A stretch of 64,000 bases of DNA from Streptomyces lydicus (lineage in GTDB: Bacteria > Actinomycetota > Actinomycetes > Streptomycetales > Streptomycetaceae). The stretch is from the NCBI RefSeq assembly GCF_001729485.1, contig NZ_CP017157.1, forward strand, positions 1,302,001-1,366,000, given 5' to 3'. Of the stretch, positions 28,817 to 36,954 are shown one piece after another. A program made the position numbers and the translations under genes. Positions within the stretch are counted from its first letter, which is position 1. Every line of letters begins with the position of its first letter. The notes under the pieces were generated by a model. It saw only the letters and a list, made by a program, of their open reading frames with translations, made no database searches and was not told the origin of the DNA.

Positions 28817-30559
28817 ATGGCGAAGCACCCCGGCACCCCCGGCGGAGAGTGGCGTCGTGTCGTGCCGGGGGTTCCGGGCCTCGCGGTGTTCAGGGCGTAC
28901 CGGCGGAACTGGCTGCGCGGGGACCTCCTGGCGGGGGTCACCGTCGCCGCGTACCTCGTGCCCCAGGTCATGGCGTACGCCAGCGTCGCGGGCCTGCCCC
29001 CGGTCGTGGGTCTGTGGGCCATCCTGCCCGCGCTCGTGCTGTACGCCTTCCTGGGCTCGTCCCGGCTGCTGTCGGTGGGGCCGGAGTCGACGACGGCGCT
29101 GATGACCGCGACCGTCGTGGGGCCGCTCGCCGGGGGCGATCCCGCGCGGTACGCGATCCTGGCCTCCGCGCTCGCCGTCGCGGTCGGTCTGATGTGCCTT
29201 GTGGCATGGGCGGCGAGGCTGGGATTCGTGGCCGATCTCCTCTCCCGGCCCGTGCTGATCGGGTATCTGGCCGGCGTGGCCATGATCATGATGGTGGATC
29301 AGCTCACCAAGCTCACCGGTGTCCCCACGGAAGGTTCGGGATTCTTCCCGAAGCTGGTCTCCTTCGCGCAGAACCTGACCCAGGTCCATCCCGTCACGGT
29401 GATCTTCAGTGCCGGAACGCTGATCTTCCTGTACCTGGTCACGCGACTTCATTGGGGCATTCCCGGCCCACTGCTGGCCGTCGTGCTCGGTACGGCGGTG
29501 GTGGCGGCGTTCGCTCTGCAGGACCGCGGTCTCGCGGTGATCGGGGAGATCCCGGCCGGGCTGCCCCGCCCCGACCTTCCCGATCTCGGCAGCCTGCCCC
29601 AGTTGCTGCTGCCCGCCGTCGGTGTCCTGCTCGTGGGCTACACCGACTTCATCCTCACCGCCCGCGCCTTCGCCTCCGACGACGGTGGGCCGCGCTTGGA
29701 CGCAAACCAGGAGTTGTTCGCCCTGGGCGCCGTGAACCTCGGTGCGGGCACGCTGCAGGGTTTCCCCGTGAGCAGCAGCGCCAGCCGTACCGCACTCGCC
29801 CAGTCCGCGGGCGCGCACACCCAGGCGTACGGGCTCGCCGCCGGGGCTGCCGTGCTGGCCGTGCTCCTCTTCCTGAGTCCGCTGCTCACCAACACACCCA
29901 TGGCCGTGCTGGGTGCGCTGGTCGTCTACGCCGCGATCCGGATGATCGACCTGGCCGGCTTCCGGCGGCTGGCGTCCTTCCGGCGCCGGGAACTTCTGCT
30001 GGCCCTCGGCTGCCTCGCCGGAGTCCTCGTCCTGGACATCCTGTACGGGGTGCTCGTGGCCGTGGGCCTGTCGGTCGCCGAGCTCCTGAGCAGGGTGGCG
30101 CGGCCGCACGATGCCGTCCAGGGGGTGGTGCCCGGTGTGCCGGGCATGCACGACGTCGACGACTACCCGCAGGCCCGGGTGGTCCCCGGGCTGCTGGTCT
30201 ACCGCTACGACTCCCCGCTGTTCTTCGCCAACGCGGAGGACTTCAGGCGCAGGGCGCTGGACGCGGTGGCCACCCAGGAGGTCCCGGTCAGGTGGTTCGT
30301 CCTCAACGCCGAGGCGAACGTGGAGGTGGACATCACCGCACTGGACTCGCTGGACCAACTACGGCGGGAACTGACCGGGCGCGGTATCGAGTTCGCCATG
30401 GCCCGCGTCAAACAGGACTTGCGGGAGGAGCTGGACGCCTACGGACTCGGCGCATCCGTCGGCGAGGACCGGATCTTTCCCACGCTGCCCACCGCGGTGG
30501 CCGCGTACCGCTCCTGGTGCCGGGACCGCGACAGCGAGGACGGCCAAGGTCGCTTCTGA
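28817..30559 (+). CDS. SulP-family inorganic anion transporter with STAS domain
   Basis: 580 residues. The SulP core (about 1-430) shows VAAYLVPQVMAYASVAGLPPVVGLW, LLSVGPESTTALM and FPVSSSASRTALAQSAGA, with 10 or more hydrophobic segments. The C-terminal STAS domain (about 450-560) runs through VYRYDSPLFFANAEDFRRR and DITALDSLDQLRREL; the conserved D(S/T)(S/T) position reads DITALD. Such proteins carry sulfate, bicarbonate or other anions. The ATG at 28817 has GAAGG upstream. It follows the ATPase by 56 bp and ends the cargo run before the transposase scrap. Confidence 0.92.
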   Translation: MAKHPGTPGGEWRRVVPGVPGLAVFRAYRRNWLRGDLLAGVTVAAYLVPQVMAYASVAGLPPVVGLWAILPALVLYAFLGSSRLLSVGPESTTALMTATVVGPLAGGDPARYAILASALAVAVGLMCLVAWAARLGFVADLLSRPVLIGYLAGVAMIMMVDQLTKLTGVPTEGSGFFPKLVSFAQNLTQVHPVTVIFSAGTLIFLYLVTRLHWGIPGPLLAVVLGTAVVAAFALQDRGLAVIGEIPAGLPRPDLPDLGSLPQLLLPAVGVLLVGYTDFILTARAFASDDGGPRLDANQELFALGAVNLGAGTLQGFPVSSSASRTALAQSAGAHTQAYGLAAGAAVLAVLLFLSPLLTNTPMAVLGALVVYAAIRMIDLAGFRRLASFRRRELLLALGCLAGVLVLDILYGVLVAVGLSVAELLSRVARPHDAVQGVVPGVPGMHDVDDYPQARVVPGLLVYRYDSPLFFANAEDFRRRALDAVATQEVPVRWFVLNAEANVEVDITALDSLDQLRRELTGRGIEFAMARVKQDLREELDAYGLGASVGEDRIFPTLPTAVAAYRSWCRDRDSEDGQGRF

Positions 30560-30567
30560 TGGCTCTT

Positions 30568-30720
30568 GGGCGGTGTCGCGGAGCCGGATGACGATCGCTG
30601 CAACGGTGAGGGCACCGTTGGAGATGCAGTCCCGTTTGCTGTACCTGCTGGCCACTGCGCGGTACTGCTTCCATGTGTTGACGCATCGCTCGACGGCACG
30701 GCGGTGGCTGTGGTGGAGCT
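30568..30720 (-). pseudogene. C-terminal fragment of an IS5-type transposase
   Basis: The minus strand reads HRRAVERCVNTWKQYRAVA, then SRYSKRDCISNGALTVAAIVIRLRDT. This fits the C-terminus of DDE transposases of IS5-like elements (the xxxVERxxxxxKxxRxxAxRYxK block with the last catalytic Glu in VER). The N-terminal catalytic part is missing and no terminal repeats were found. It sits between the SulP gene and the right direct repeat. It is a relic, not an active element. Confidence 0.7.
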
Positions 30721-30900
30721 GGCGCCAGGCCCGCCCGATGTCCTGCCGGCCGGGCGGGGTCGGCCCAGTGGGCCCGCCGAATCTGCGGGAAGTCTTCGGG
30801 AAGAACAGCCGCCGCAACCCGCCCCGGACCGGTTCCAGCCGGACGGATCCACCTCCTCGCTCCCCGGCGTCCGACAGTCCGGCGAGACCGCCAAACATCA

Positions 30901-30981
30901 CCTGACCAGCAAAAAGACCCTCCCGAAGGAAGGGTCTTGGAGAGCGCCCCCGGCAGGACTCGAACCTGCGGCCAAGTGCTT
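30901..30981. repeat. Right direct repeat of the island (within the intact tRNA-Arg)
   Basis: 81 bp identical to 21352-21432, covering the tRNA terminator and the 3' 37 nt of the tRNA gene up to the anticodon loop. The displacement between copies is 9549 bp. Confidence 0.93.
30911..30938 (-). terminator. Intrinsic terminator of tRNA-Arg
   Basis: The stem AAGACCCT/AGGGTCTT (30914-30921 with 30931-30938), read on the minus strand, is followed by a T run (plus-strand A's from 30911). A second copy lies at 21362-21389 in the left repeat. Confidence 0.85.
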
Positions 30982-31017
30982 AGAAGGCACCTGCTCTATC
31001 CACTGAGCTACGGGGGC
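30945..31017 (-). tRNA. tRNA-Arg (anticodon TCT)
   Basis: 73 nt on the minus strand folding into a full cloverleaf: acceptor GCCCCCG/CGGGGGC with discriminator G, D-arm GCTC...GAGC, anticodon arm GGTGC-CTTCTAA-GCACT (one stem mismatch) with anticodon TCT, variable TGGCC, and T-arm GCAGG-TTCGAGT-CCTGC. CCA is not encoded. It reads AGA (and possibly AGG) codons, which are rare in this genome. Its 3' half is the right copy of the island repeat. Confidence 0.96.
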
Positions 31018-31049
31018 CGGGTGTGGACGTGGATCACGGACCGCGGACA

Positions 31050-31055
31050 AGGATA
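31050..31055 (-). promoter_or_regulatory. Candidate -10 box of the tRNA-Arg gene
   Basis: The minus strand reads TATCCT, a TAnnnT match, 33 bp upstream of the tRNA 5' end. The -35 is not obvious. Confidence 0.4.
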
Positions 31056-31080
31056 GAGGTCCGGGTGCCTCGTCCCGGTT

Positions 31081-31160
31081 GCTTCACCTCCGTGGCACGT
31101 TGTGGAGGTTCGGTGAAGCGGTCCCGATAATCGCAGGCAGGTACGAATCCTGCACCGCTT
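31081..31160 (+). other. Structured intergenic element with a tRNA-like acceptor/T-arm fold
   Basis: The 7-bp stem 31116-31122 with 31154-31160 (AAGCGGT/ACCGCTT) encloses a 14-nt linker and a tRNA-type T-arm: GCAGG, 7-nt loop TACGAAT, CCTGC (31137-31153). It is followed by TTTG. A competing 8-bp hairpin, 31081-31088 with 31112-31119, shares bases with the first stem, so the two are mutually exclusive. It lies in the 302-bp gap between tRNA-Arg and dynA. It may be a tRNA relic, a small RNA or chance. Confidence 0.4.
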
Positions 31161-31254
31161 TTGACGTCTCGCGCCTCGGGTGTTGTGCACTCGTTATGCC
31201 TGCGTCTCACTTGTCGCGATCGTCCCATGGGTCACTTGTCCCGTTCTGTAGGGG

Positions 31255-31283
31255 TTCTTGCGGCGCACACGAGGGGTTATACG
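31255..31283 (+). promoter_or_regulatory. Candidate promoter of the dynA-dynB operon
   Basis: TTCTTG (31255-31260) and TATACG (31278-31283) are 17 bp apart. A transcript start near 31290 gives a leader of about 30 nt before the GTG at 31320. Confidence 0.4.
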
Positions 31284-31319
31284 CTTCAAAAAGCCAACGA
31301 AATTGGGCATTCTTCACAT

Positions 31320-33128
31320 GTGGCGACCTTGGACGTACGACCCCGGCTGATCGACGCACTGTCCGTTCTGCGCGACCGCGTCGATGCCGCACGCTTTCCG
31401 CTGCCACTACGGGGCGCTGCCCGTGCCCGGCGCAACCGGGACGAGCTGCTCGCCCAGCTCGACGACTATGTGATTCCCCGGCTCAGGTCACCTAAGGCCC
31501 CGCTGCTCGCCGTCATCGGCGGGTCCACGGGGGCGGGCAAGTCCACCCTGGTCAATTCGCTGGTCGGCCGGCGGGTGTCGGAGGCCGGGGTGCTGCGCCC
31601 GACGACGCGTACCCCGGTGCTGGTCTGCCATCCCGAGGACGTCCACTGGTTCTCCGGGCCCCGGGTGCTGCCGCAGCTCACCCGGGTGTGGGTTCCCGAG
31701 CAGGACGACGGGGGCGCGGGCGAGGGGGAGTACCCGTGTGCGGCTCCTCCCTTCGGGAGCTACGGCCGTGGGGGTGAGACCGGTGGGGCGGGGTCGCTCA
31801 CGGTGCGGATCGAGGCGGATTCCGCGCTGCCCAGTGGCGTGGCCCTGCTGGACGCGCCGGACATCGATTCGCTGGTCGCCCGCAACCGTGAGCTGGCCGC
31901 GGAGCTGATCTGCGCCGCTGACGTATGGGTGCTGGTCACCACGGCCGCCCGGTACGCGGACGCGGTGCCCTGGCATCTGCTGCGTACGGCCAAGGAGTAC
32001 GACGTCACGCTGGTGACCGTGCTGGACCGGGTGCCGCACCAGATCGCCACCGACATCTCAGGCCGGTACGCGGAGCTCCTGCAGCGGGCCGGCCTCGGCC
32101 ACGTCCCGCGGTTCACCATTCCCGAGCTGCCCGAGTCGGCCGGCGGCGGGAGCGGGCTGCTGCCCGCCACGGCTGTCGCGGCGCTGCGGGACTGGCTGGA
32201 GCGGCACGCCAAGGACCCCGTCGCACGCGCCGCCGCCGCGGAGCGTACGGCGGCCGGCGTGATCTCCTCGCTGCGCAGCCGGCTCCCCGCGCTGGCCGGG
32301 GCGGCCGCCGCCCAGCACGCCGCGGCGCTGCGGCTGGCCGGGCGGGTCGAGGAGGCGTACGAGCTGGCCGGTGGGCGGGTGCGGCGGGAGGTCGCGGCCG
32401 GTGAGGTGCTGTCCGGTGATGCGCGCGCCCACTGGCGGGACCACGGGATCGGTGGCCGATCGGACGAGCTGCTCGACGCCCTGACCCAGGGGCTCACCGC
32501 GCTGCTGGCCTGCGCCGTGGAGGAGGCCGACGAGCGGGCCGCGGAGGCATGGCGGCGCGATCCGGCGGCCGCGGAGGTGGCGTTGACGGCGGCCGCGGGT
32601 GCGGCGGGCGCGGGTGAGCGGCTCGGCGTGATCGTGCGGCGCTGGCGGAGGTGCCTGGAGGAGCTGGCCGAGGAGGAGATCCGCGAGGCGCGGGCCGGGC
32701 AGGCCGGGGAGCGTCTGGGTTCCGTGGAACCGGAGGACGCGGCGGCGCTGTTGGCCGCCGCACTGCTCGGCGGACGGCGGGCCCGTACGGCGGGCGAGAA
32801 CCTGGCCGATCTCCTGGGGGCCCAGACCGCGCTACGGCTCTGCGAGCGGGGTGGCCGGCTGCTGGCCACGTATCTGGAGCGCGCGCTGGACGGTGAGCGG
32901 GAGCGGCGGCTGGCCCCCCTGGACCAGCTGACCGTCCCGCCGGAACAACAGGCCGAACTGATCGCCGCGCTGTCCGTATTGCAGCGGGAGCGGCAGGCGG
33001 AGCAGGAGGGAGCCCAGGGGAGGGGGATGGGGGCGGTGGTGCGGGCACCGTCGGGGGCCGGCCGCCCGAGGTTCGGGCCGGGGTTGGGATCGGGACTGGA
33101 ACTGGCAAAGGAGGAGGTCTCGGGGTGA
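31320..33128 (+). CDS. dynA: Dynamin-like GTPase (DynA-type)
   Basis: 602 residues. The GTPase P-loop is [10 protein letters not shown] (Lys74), preceded by [17 protein letters not shown]. Switch I Thr lies in LRPTTRTPV and switch II in LLDAPDID. After the G domain comes a long helical region (about 270-600) and a charged, Gly-rich tail; no clear membrane helix is seen. In streptomycetes the DynA/DynB pair stabilises FtsZ rings at sporulation septa, with the partner carrying the membrane segments. The assignment rests on this paired layout and the overlapping genes. The start at GTG 31320 is uncertain: there is no strong SD, and the overlapping ATG (31318) is out of frame. The stop overlaps the dynB start by 4 bp. 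Confidence 0.75.
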   Translation: MATLDVRPRLIDALSVLRDRVDAARFPLPLRGAARARRNRDELLAQLDDYVIPRLRSPKAPLLAVIGGSTGAGKSTLVNSLVGRRVSEAGVLRPTTRTPVLVCHPEDVHWFSGPRVLPQLTRVWVPEQDDGGAGEGEYPCAAPPFGSYGRGGETGGAGSLTVRIEADSALPSGVALLDAPDIDSLVARNRELAAELICAADVWVLVTTAARYADAVPWHLLRTAKEYDVTLVTVLDRVPHQIATDISGRYAELLQRAGLGHVPRFTIPELPESAGGGSGLLPATAVAALRDWLERHAKDPVARAAAAERTAAGVISSLRSRLPALAGAAAAQHAAALRLAGRVEEAYELAGGRVRREVAAGEVLSGDARAHWRDHGIGGRSDELLDALTQGLTALLACAVEEADERAAEAWRRDPAAAEVALTAAAGAAGAGERLGVIVRRWRRCLEELAEEEIREARAGQAGERLGSVEPEDAAALLAAALLGGRRARTAGENLADLLGAQTALRLCERGGRLLATYLERALDGERERRLAPLDQLTVPPEQQAELIAALSVLQRERQAEQEGAQGRGMGAVVRAPSGAGRPRFGPGLGSGLELAKEEVSG

Positions 33129-35776
33129 GCGGTTACGAGGTGACCGGGACGGGTGGAGGAGGGGAGGCGGCAGCGACGGGTGAGGTGGCGATGGACGAGG
33201 CGACTGCGGGTGCGAGGGCTGTGGGTGAGGAGGCCGTGGGCGAGGCGGCTGCGGCTGCTGGTGAGGGAGGTGTGCCGGCGGCGGCGGGTGCGGAGTCAGA
33301 GGGGAACGAGGACTTTGAGAGGGGAGCGGAATCGGGTGGCACATGGGATGACGGGTTAATCGCGCGAAGGGTGAGGGGCGGGCAGCCCAAAGGGGAGGGC
33401 AGGGCGCGGGCGGAAGGCGTGTTTGGAGAGTCGGGTGGGGCTAGCGCAGAGGGTGTGGCTGAGGTTCGTACGGGGGCGGCCGTGCGGCAGGGTGTGAGTG
33501 GGGCGGGAGTGGAACCGTCGTCCGTGGCGACGCCCGCGGGCGGGACGGCAGGCGGTCAGGAAGCGGGTGACGCTTCATGCGGAGTGCCGTACCAAGGGCC
33601 GTGCGCAGGAGCAGGCGGCGAGCCGAGCGCAGAGTTCTACGGGGAGTCCTACGCGGAGTCGTGCGCGGAGTCGTGGGGCGACCCACGCGTCGCGTCGCGG
33701 GCCGTGTCGCACGCAGCGTCACTGCCGGTGTCGCACGCAGCCTCACGCGGCGCCTACCCCGCCGCCTCGTACGGACCACGTGGCGCCTCTTTCGGGGAGT
33801 CCCGCACCGGATCGGACGGAGCGTCTCCCGGAGGGTCGTACGGCGCGTTCCGCCCCGCCGGCTCAGGTGGAGACAGTGGCCCGGACGCAGGCACGGGCAT
33901 GGGCACGGGCTGTGGCACCGGCGGCGGTTCGGGCGCCGGCGCGGGCACCGGGTCCTGGGGCGCAAGAGGAGGTGAGGCGTCGCAGAGTGATGTGGAGGCG
34001 CTGATCCAGCCGCGGGGGCCGTTGGACGTGGAACGTGGCGGCGGCGGGTACCGCTGGGTCGCGGACGGGGGGCGGCGGGCCGTGTCGGGTGGCTTGCGGG
34101 GGCGGCTGGAGGCGCTGCGGGAGCTGATCGCGCTGTCACGGTCCCGGTTGGACGGGCGGATGCTGGAGACCGCGGGACGGGTGCTGGAGGTGGCGGACGA
34201 GCGGTACCGGCTGTCCGGCGAGCACACCGTGGTCGCCCTCGCGGGTGCCACCGGCAGCGGCAAGTCGTCGCTGTTCAATGCGCTGGCGGGGGCGAACCGT
34301 TCGCAGGTCGGGCCGCGGCGGCCGACGACCGCCGAGCCGGTGGCGTGCGTCTGGCCCGGGGGCAGACCGGGCGCCGAGGGGCTGCTGCGCAGGCTGGGTG
34401 TGCCCGCGCACCGTCGCCACGTACCTGCTGACGGCAGCTCCGACCTGCGCGGACTCATCCTGGTCGATCTGCCCGACCATGACTCGTCGGCCATCGAACA
34501 CCGCGCCCAGGTGGACCGGATGCTGGAACTGGTGGACGCGGTGATCTGGGTGGTGGATCCGGAGAAGTACGCCGACGCCGTGTTGCACGAGCGGTATCTG
34601 CGGCCGCTGGCGGGCTACGCCGAGGTGATGTTCGTCGTCCTCAATCAGGTGGACCGGCTGCCCGGGGACGCCGCGGACCAGGTCGTGGACGATCTGCGCC
34701 GGCTGCTGGACGAGGACGGGCTGGCGCTCGGCGAGCACGGGGAGCCCGGGGCCGCGGTGCTGGCGCTGTCCGCCGCGACCGGCAAGGGCGTGGGGGAACT
34801 GCGCGAGGCGCTCGGTCAGTTCGTCGCGGAGCGCGGCGCCGCGGACCGGCGGCTGGCCGCCGACGTGGACGCGGCCGCCGAGCGGCTGCGGTCGGTGTAC
34901 GTGGCCCGGAGCCGGGTCGGGCTGACGGAGCGGGCGCGCGCGGAGTTCGACAACCGGCTGGCCGACGCGGTCGGCGCGGTGGCCGCCGGGCGCGCGGCGG
35001 AGCGCGACTGGCTGCGGTACGCCGAGCGGGCCTGCGGGTCACCGTGGGCGCGGATGCGGGGGCGGCGCGGAGGTCCTCGACGGGGGCGCCGGCAGCGTAC
35101 GGGCGGCTCGTCGCCGGTGCTCCTGGGGACCGAGGGGGCGGTGGGGGCGGTGGGGGCGGTGGGGGCAGGGTCGGCGGCCTCGGCGGTATCGGTGGCGCCG
35201 GCGGGTTCCGGTGCGGGCGGCGAGGCGGCGATGGACGGGCGGGCGGCGGCGCGCCCGGTGGTGGAGCAGGCCGTACGGGCCGTGGCGGGTGAGGCGGCGC
35301 ACGGGTTGCCGGCGCCCTGGGCGCAGGCCGTGCGCGAGGCGGCGGACCGGGGCGCGTACGGGCTGCCGGAGGCGCTGGACAAGGTGGCGGCCGATTCCGA
35401 GGAGTCGCTACGGGGCGGACCGGCCGTGAAACCGCGGTGGTGGACGGTGGCCGCCGCACTGCAGGGGCTGCTGTCCGTACTCCAAATGGTGGGCCTGCTG
35501 TGGCTGTTGGGCGCGGTCACCGGCGTGGCCGACGCGTCGGCCTGGGTCTCCGGATTGCTGCCCGCGGCGGTCGGCTCGGTGGGCGGGCCGGCGTTGTCAT
35601 GGATGTGCCGGGTGGTGGCGCGCGGACCCGCCAGGCGGTACGGGCAGGACGCCGAGCGGCGGTTGCGCGGCGCGGCCGCGGGCTGCGGGCGGGCGCGGGT
35701 GCTGGAGCCGGTCGCCGCCGAACTGTTGCGTTATCGCGAGGTCCGGGAGCAGTACGCGGTGGCGTCGGGGGTGTGA
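33125..35776 (+). CDS. dynB: Dynamin-like GTPase with two membrane helices (DynB-type) and a long disordered N-terminus
   Basis: 883 residues. Residues 1 to about 310 are low complexity (Gly, Ala, Ser, Glu) and look disordered. The GTPase begins near 320, with P-loop GATGSGKSS (Lys380), PTTAEPVA, switch [10 protein letters not shown] and NQVDRL as the N/TKxD motif. Two adjacent hydrophobic segments follow near 785-830 ([20 protein letters not shown] and [19 protein letters not shown]). This matches the membrane-bound partner of the streptomycete dynamin pair. GTG 33125 overlaps the dynA stop. Codon 78 is TTA (33356-33358), decoded only by the developmental tRNA of bldA; it was the only in-frame TTA I found. 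If translation really started downstream, the TTA would be irrelevant. Confidence 0.75.
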   Translation: MSGYEVTGTGGGGEAAATGEVAMDEATAGARAVGEEAVGEAAAAAGEGGVPAAAGAESEGNEDFERGAESGGTWDDGLIARRVRGGQPKGEGRARAEGVFGESGGASAEGVAEVRTGAAVRQGVSGAGVEPSSVATPAGGTAGGQEAGDASCGVPYQGPCAGAGGEPSAEFYGESYAESCAESWGDPRVASRAVSHAASLPVSHAASRGAYPAASYGPRGASFGESRTGSDGASPGGSYGAFRPAGSGGDSGPDAGTGMGTGCGTGGGSGAGAGTGSWGARGGEASQSDVEALIQPRGPLDVERGGGGYRWVADGGRRAVSGGLRGRLEALRELIALSRSRLDGRMLETAGRVLEVADERYRLSGEHTVVALAGATGSGKSSLFNALAGANRSQVGPRRPTTAEPVACVWPGGRPGAEGLLRRLGVPAHRRHVPADGSSDLRGLILVDLPDHDSSAIEHRAQVDRMLELVDAVIWVVDPEKYADAVLHERYLRPLAGYAEVMFVVLNQVDRLPGDAADQVVDDLRRLLDEDGLALGEHGEPGAAVLALSAATGKGVGELREALGQFVAERGAADRRLAADVDAAAERLRSVYVARSRVGLTERARAEFDNRLADAVGAVAAGRAAERDWLRYAERACGSPWARMRGRRGGPRRGRRQRTGGSSPVLLGTEGAVGAVGAVGAGSAASAVSVAPAGSGAGGEAAMDGRAAARPVVEQAVRAVAGEAAHGLPAPWAQAVREAADRGAYGLPEALDKVAADSEESLRGGPAVKPRWWTVAAALQGLLSVLQMVGLLWLLGAVTGVADASAWVSGLLPAAVGSVGGPALSWMCRVVARGPARRYGQDAERRLRGAAAGCGRARVLEPVAAELLRYREVREQYAVASGV

Positions 35777-35824
35777 GGGCCGGGGTGTGAGGGCCGGGGG
35801 GTGAGGGCCGGGGGGTGAGTCCGG
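35772..35824. repeat. Tandem 14-bp repeat at the end of dynB
   Basis: Units begin at 35772, 35786 and 35800 and share GTGAGGGCCGGGG; a partial fourth follows. The first unit contains the dynB stop codon. The 340-bp gap 35777-36116 also holds a terminator, a second repeat and two DnaA-box-like sites, but no gene. Confidence 0.8.
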
Positions 35825-35830
35825 TGTGCG

Positions 35831-35870
35831 GGCCGCGCGGCGGGTACCGGAGGGTACGAGCCGCGCGGCC
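35831..35870 (+). terminator. Terminator of the dynA-dynB operon
   Basis: A perfect 11-bp stem (35831-35841 with 35860-35870) around an 18-base loop, followed by TTCCCCTTCC. Confidence 0.75.
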
Positions 35871-35940
35871 TTCCCCTTCCGGCCCCGCGTTCTCCCTCCC
35901 GGGCCGTCTCCAGGTCCTCTCCCGCTCCTCTCCGGGCCAC

Positions 35941-35980
35941 CACCGGCCCCCTCCAGCCCCCTCCGGCCCCCTCCGGCCCC
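35941..35980. repeat. Tandem 10-bp repeat (CTCCGGCCCC-type, four units)
   Basis: Four consecutive 10-mers, CACCGGCCCC then CTCCAGCCCC and two copies of CTCCGGCCCC, form a pyrimidine-rich strand just before the DnaA-box-like sites. Confidence 0.75.
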
Positions 35981-35997
35981 CCTTCCGGGTGGCGCGG

Positions 35998-36024
35998 TTG
36001 TCCACATGCGGCCGGCCGTCCACA
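35998..36024 (+). promoter_or_regulatory. Two DnaA-box-like sites upstream of the SSB gene
   Basis: TTGTCCACA (35998-36006) is the preferred streptomycete DnaA box, and CCGTCCACA (36016-36024) fits the looser consensus. Both point the same way, offset by 18 bp, about 95-120 bp upstream of the SSB start. Confidence 0.55.
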
Positions 36025-36116
36025 GGCCCCGGCGCACTGCGTCGGATCGGTGCAGCATGAGGTCAACGCGGCGCGAGCGGCAGGGGCGAGCGCGCAGGAC
36101 GGGGGAGGCGTGTTCC

Positions 36117-36722
36117 GTGAACGACACGATGGTGACGCTGGTGGGGAATGCCGCCACGGCGGTGGAGCACCGGCAGACCACGGCGGGGGTGACCGTGGCG
36201 AGGTTCCGGCTGGCGGCGACATCCCGGCGGTGGGACAAGGCGCAGGAGCGCTGGACGGACGGGGAGACGAGTTTCTACACGGTCCGGTCCTGGCGCGGAC
36301 TCGCGGACAACGTCGCCGCATCGGTCGCGGTGGGCGAACCACTGGTGGTGCAGGGGCGGTTGCGACTCCGGGAGGGCGAGCAGCCTCCGGAGCGCGGGGG
36401 ACAGCGGTGGTTCTCGGCCGAGGTCGACGCCGTCGCGATCGGCCACGATCTCTCGCGCGGTACGGCGGCGTTCCGCCGCGTGGTGCGCGCGGCGAGGGCG
36501 ACGGCCGACTTCGTCCCGGATGCACAGCGGCGGTCGGACGGCCCGGAGCAGGAGCAGGAATCGACGCAGCCGCGGTCCCCGTCGGCGCAACGGCCGCCGC
36601 CGGCAAGGAGCTTGAGCGCCCCGGTGGAGGTGGACGCGAGGGGAGGGAGAACGGCGGTGCCGGTCGGGGAGGAGGGTGCGTCGAGCGGGGGCAATTCGCC
36701 CAAGAAGGTGTCAGTGCCCTGA
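36117..36722 (+). CDS. Single-stranded DNA-binding protein family (second, SsbB-like paralogue)
   Basis: 201 residues. The OB-fold runs through TMVTLVGNAATAVEHRQTTAGVTVARFRLAAT, SFYTVRSWRGLADNVAASVAVGEPLVVQGRLR and VDAVAIGHDLSRGTAAFRR, the normal SSB pattern with two conserved aromatics. The C-terminus is Pro/Ser rich and ends SPKKVSVP, lacking the acidic DDDIPF-type tip by which essential SSBs recruit partners. That points to the SsbB-type paralogue used in sporulation-associated chromosome segregation; this is inference. GTG 36117 is chosen because GGGGGAGG ends 8 bases upstream; the next ATG (36129) is too far from it. It lies directly downstream of the dynamin pair, consistent with a cell-division context. 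Confidence 0.85.
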   Translation: MNDTMVTLVGNAATAVEHRQTTAGVTVARFRLAATSRRWDKAQERWTDGETSFYTVRSWRGLADNVAASVAVGEPLVVQGRLRLREGEQPPERGGQRWFSAEVDAVAIGHDLSRGTAAFRRVVRAARATADFVPDAQRRSDGPEQEQESTQPRSPSAQRPPPARSLSAPVEVDARGGRTAVPVGEEGASSGGNSPKKVSVP

Positions 36723-36736
36723 AAGCCACCGGCGAT

Positions 36737-36775
36737 TTATCGATAATGCCAGGTCAGGGTGACGGGCATCGATAA
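36737..36775 (+). terminator. Weak hairpin after the SSB gene
   Basis: The arms TTATCG (36737) and CGATAA (36770) pair, with an inner TGCC/GGCA stem after an asymmetric bulge, 14 bp beyond the stop. Confidence 0.35.
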
Positions 36776-36907
36776 CGATTGCGATTCGGATCGCTTATGG
36801 GAGGCCATTACTGGGGACCCTGATGCGCCTGCTCCATAAGATCCGACGAGTACTCACGGGGGCTCACGGGGGCTGACGTTCGGCTGTTGAGTTCTTTGGG
36901 ATCTTTC

Positions 36908-36940
36908 GGCGAGGCGAGTACCCCACCCGACCGCCTCGCC
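36908..36940 (+). promoter_or_regulatory. Leader hairpin just before the RBS of the surface-protein gene
   Basis: A perfect 9-bp stem (36908-36916 with 36932-36940) with a 15-base loop ends 2 bases before the SD AGAGGGG. It may stabilise the mRNA or gate translation. Upstream, CACGGGGGCT occurs twice in tandem near 36856. Confidence 0.45.
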
Positions 36941-36954
36941 CAGAGGGGAAATTC

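Noticed and set aside
31318..31320. ATG as start of dynA
   Set aside because: It is out of frame with the GTPase; the overlapping GTG at 31320 is in frame.
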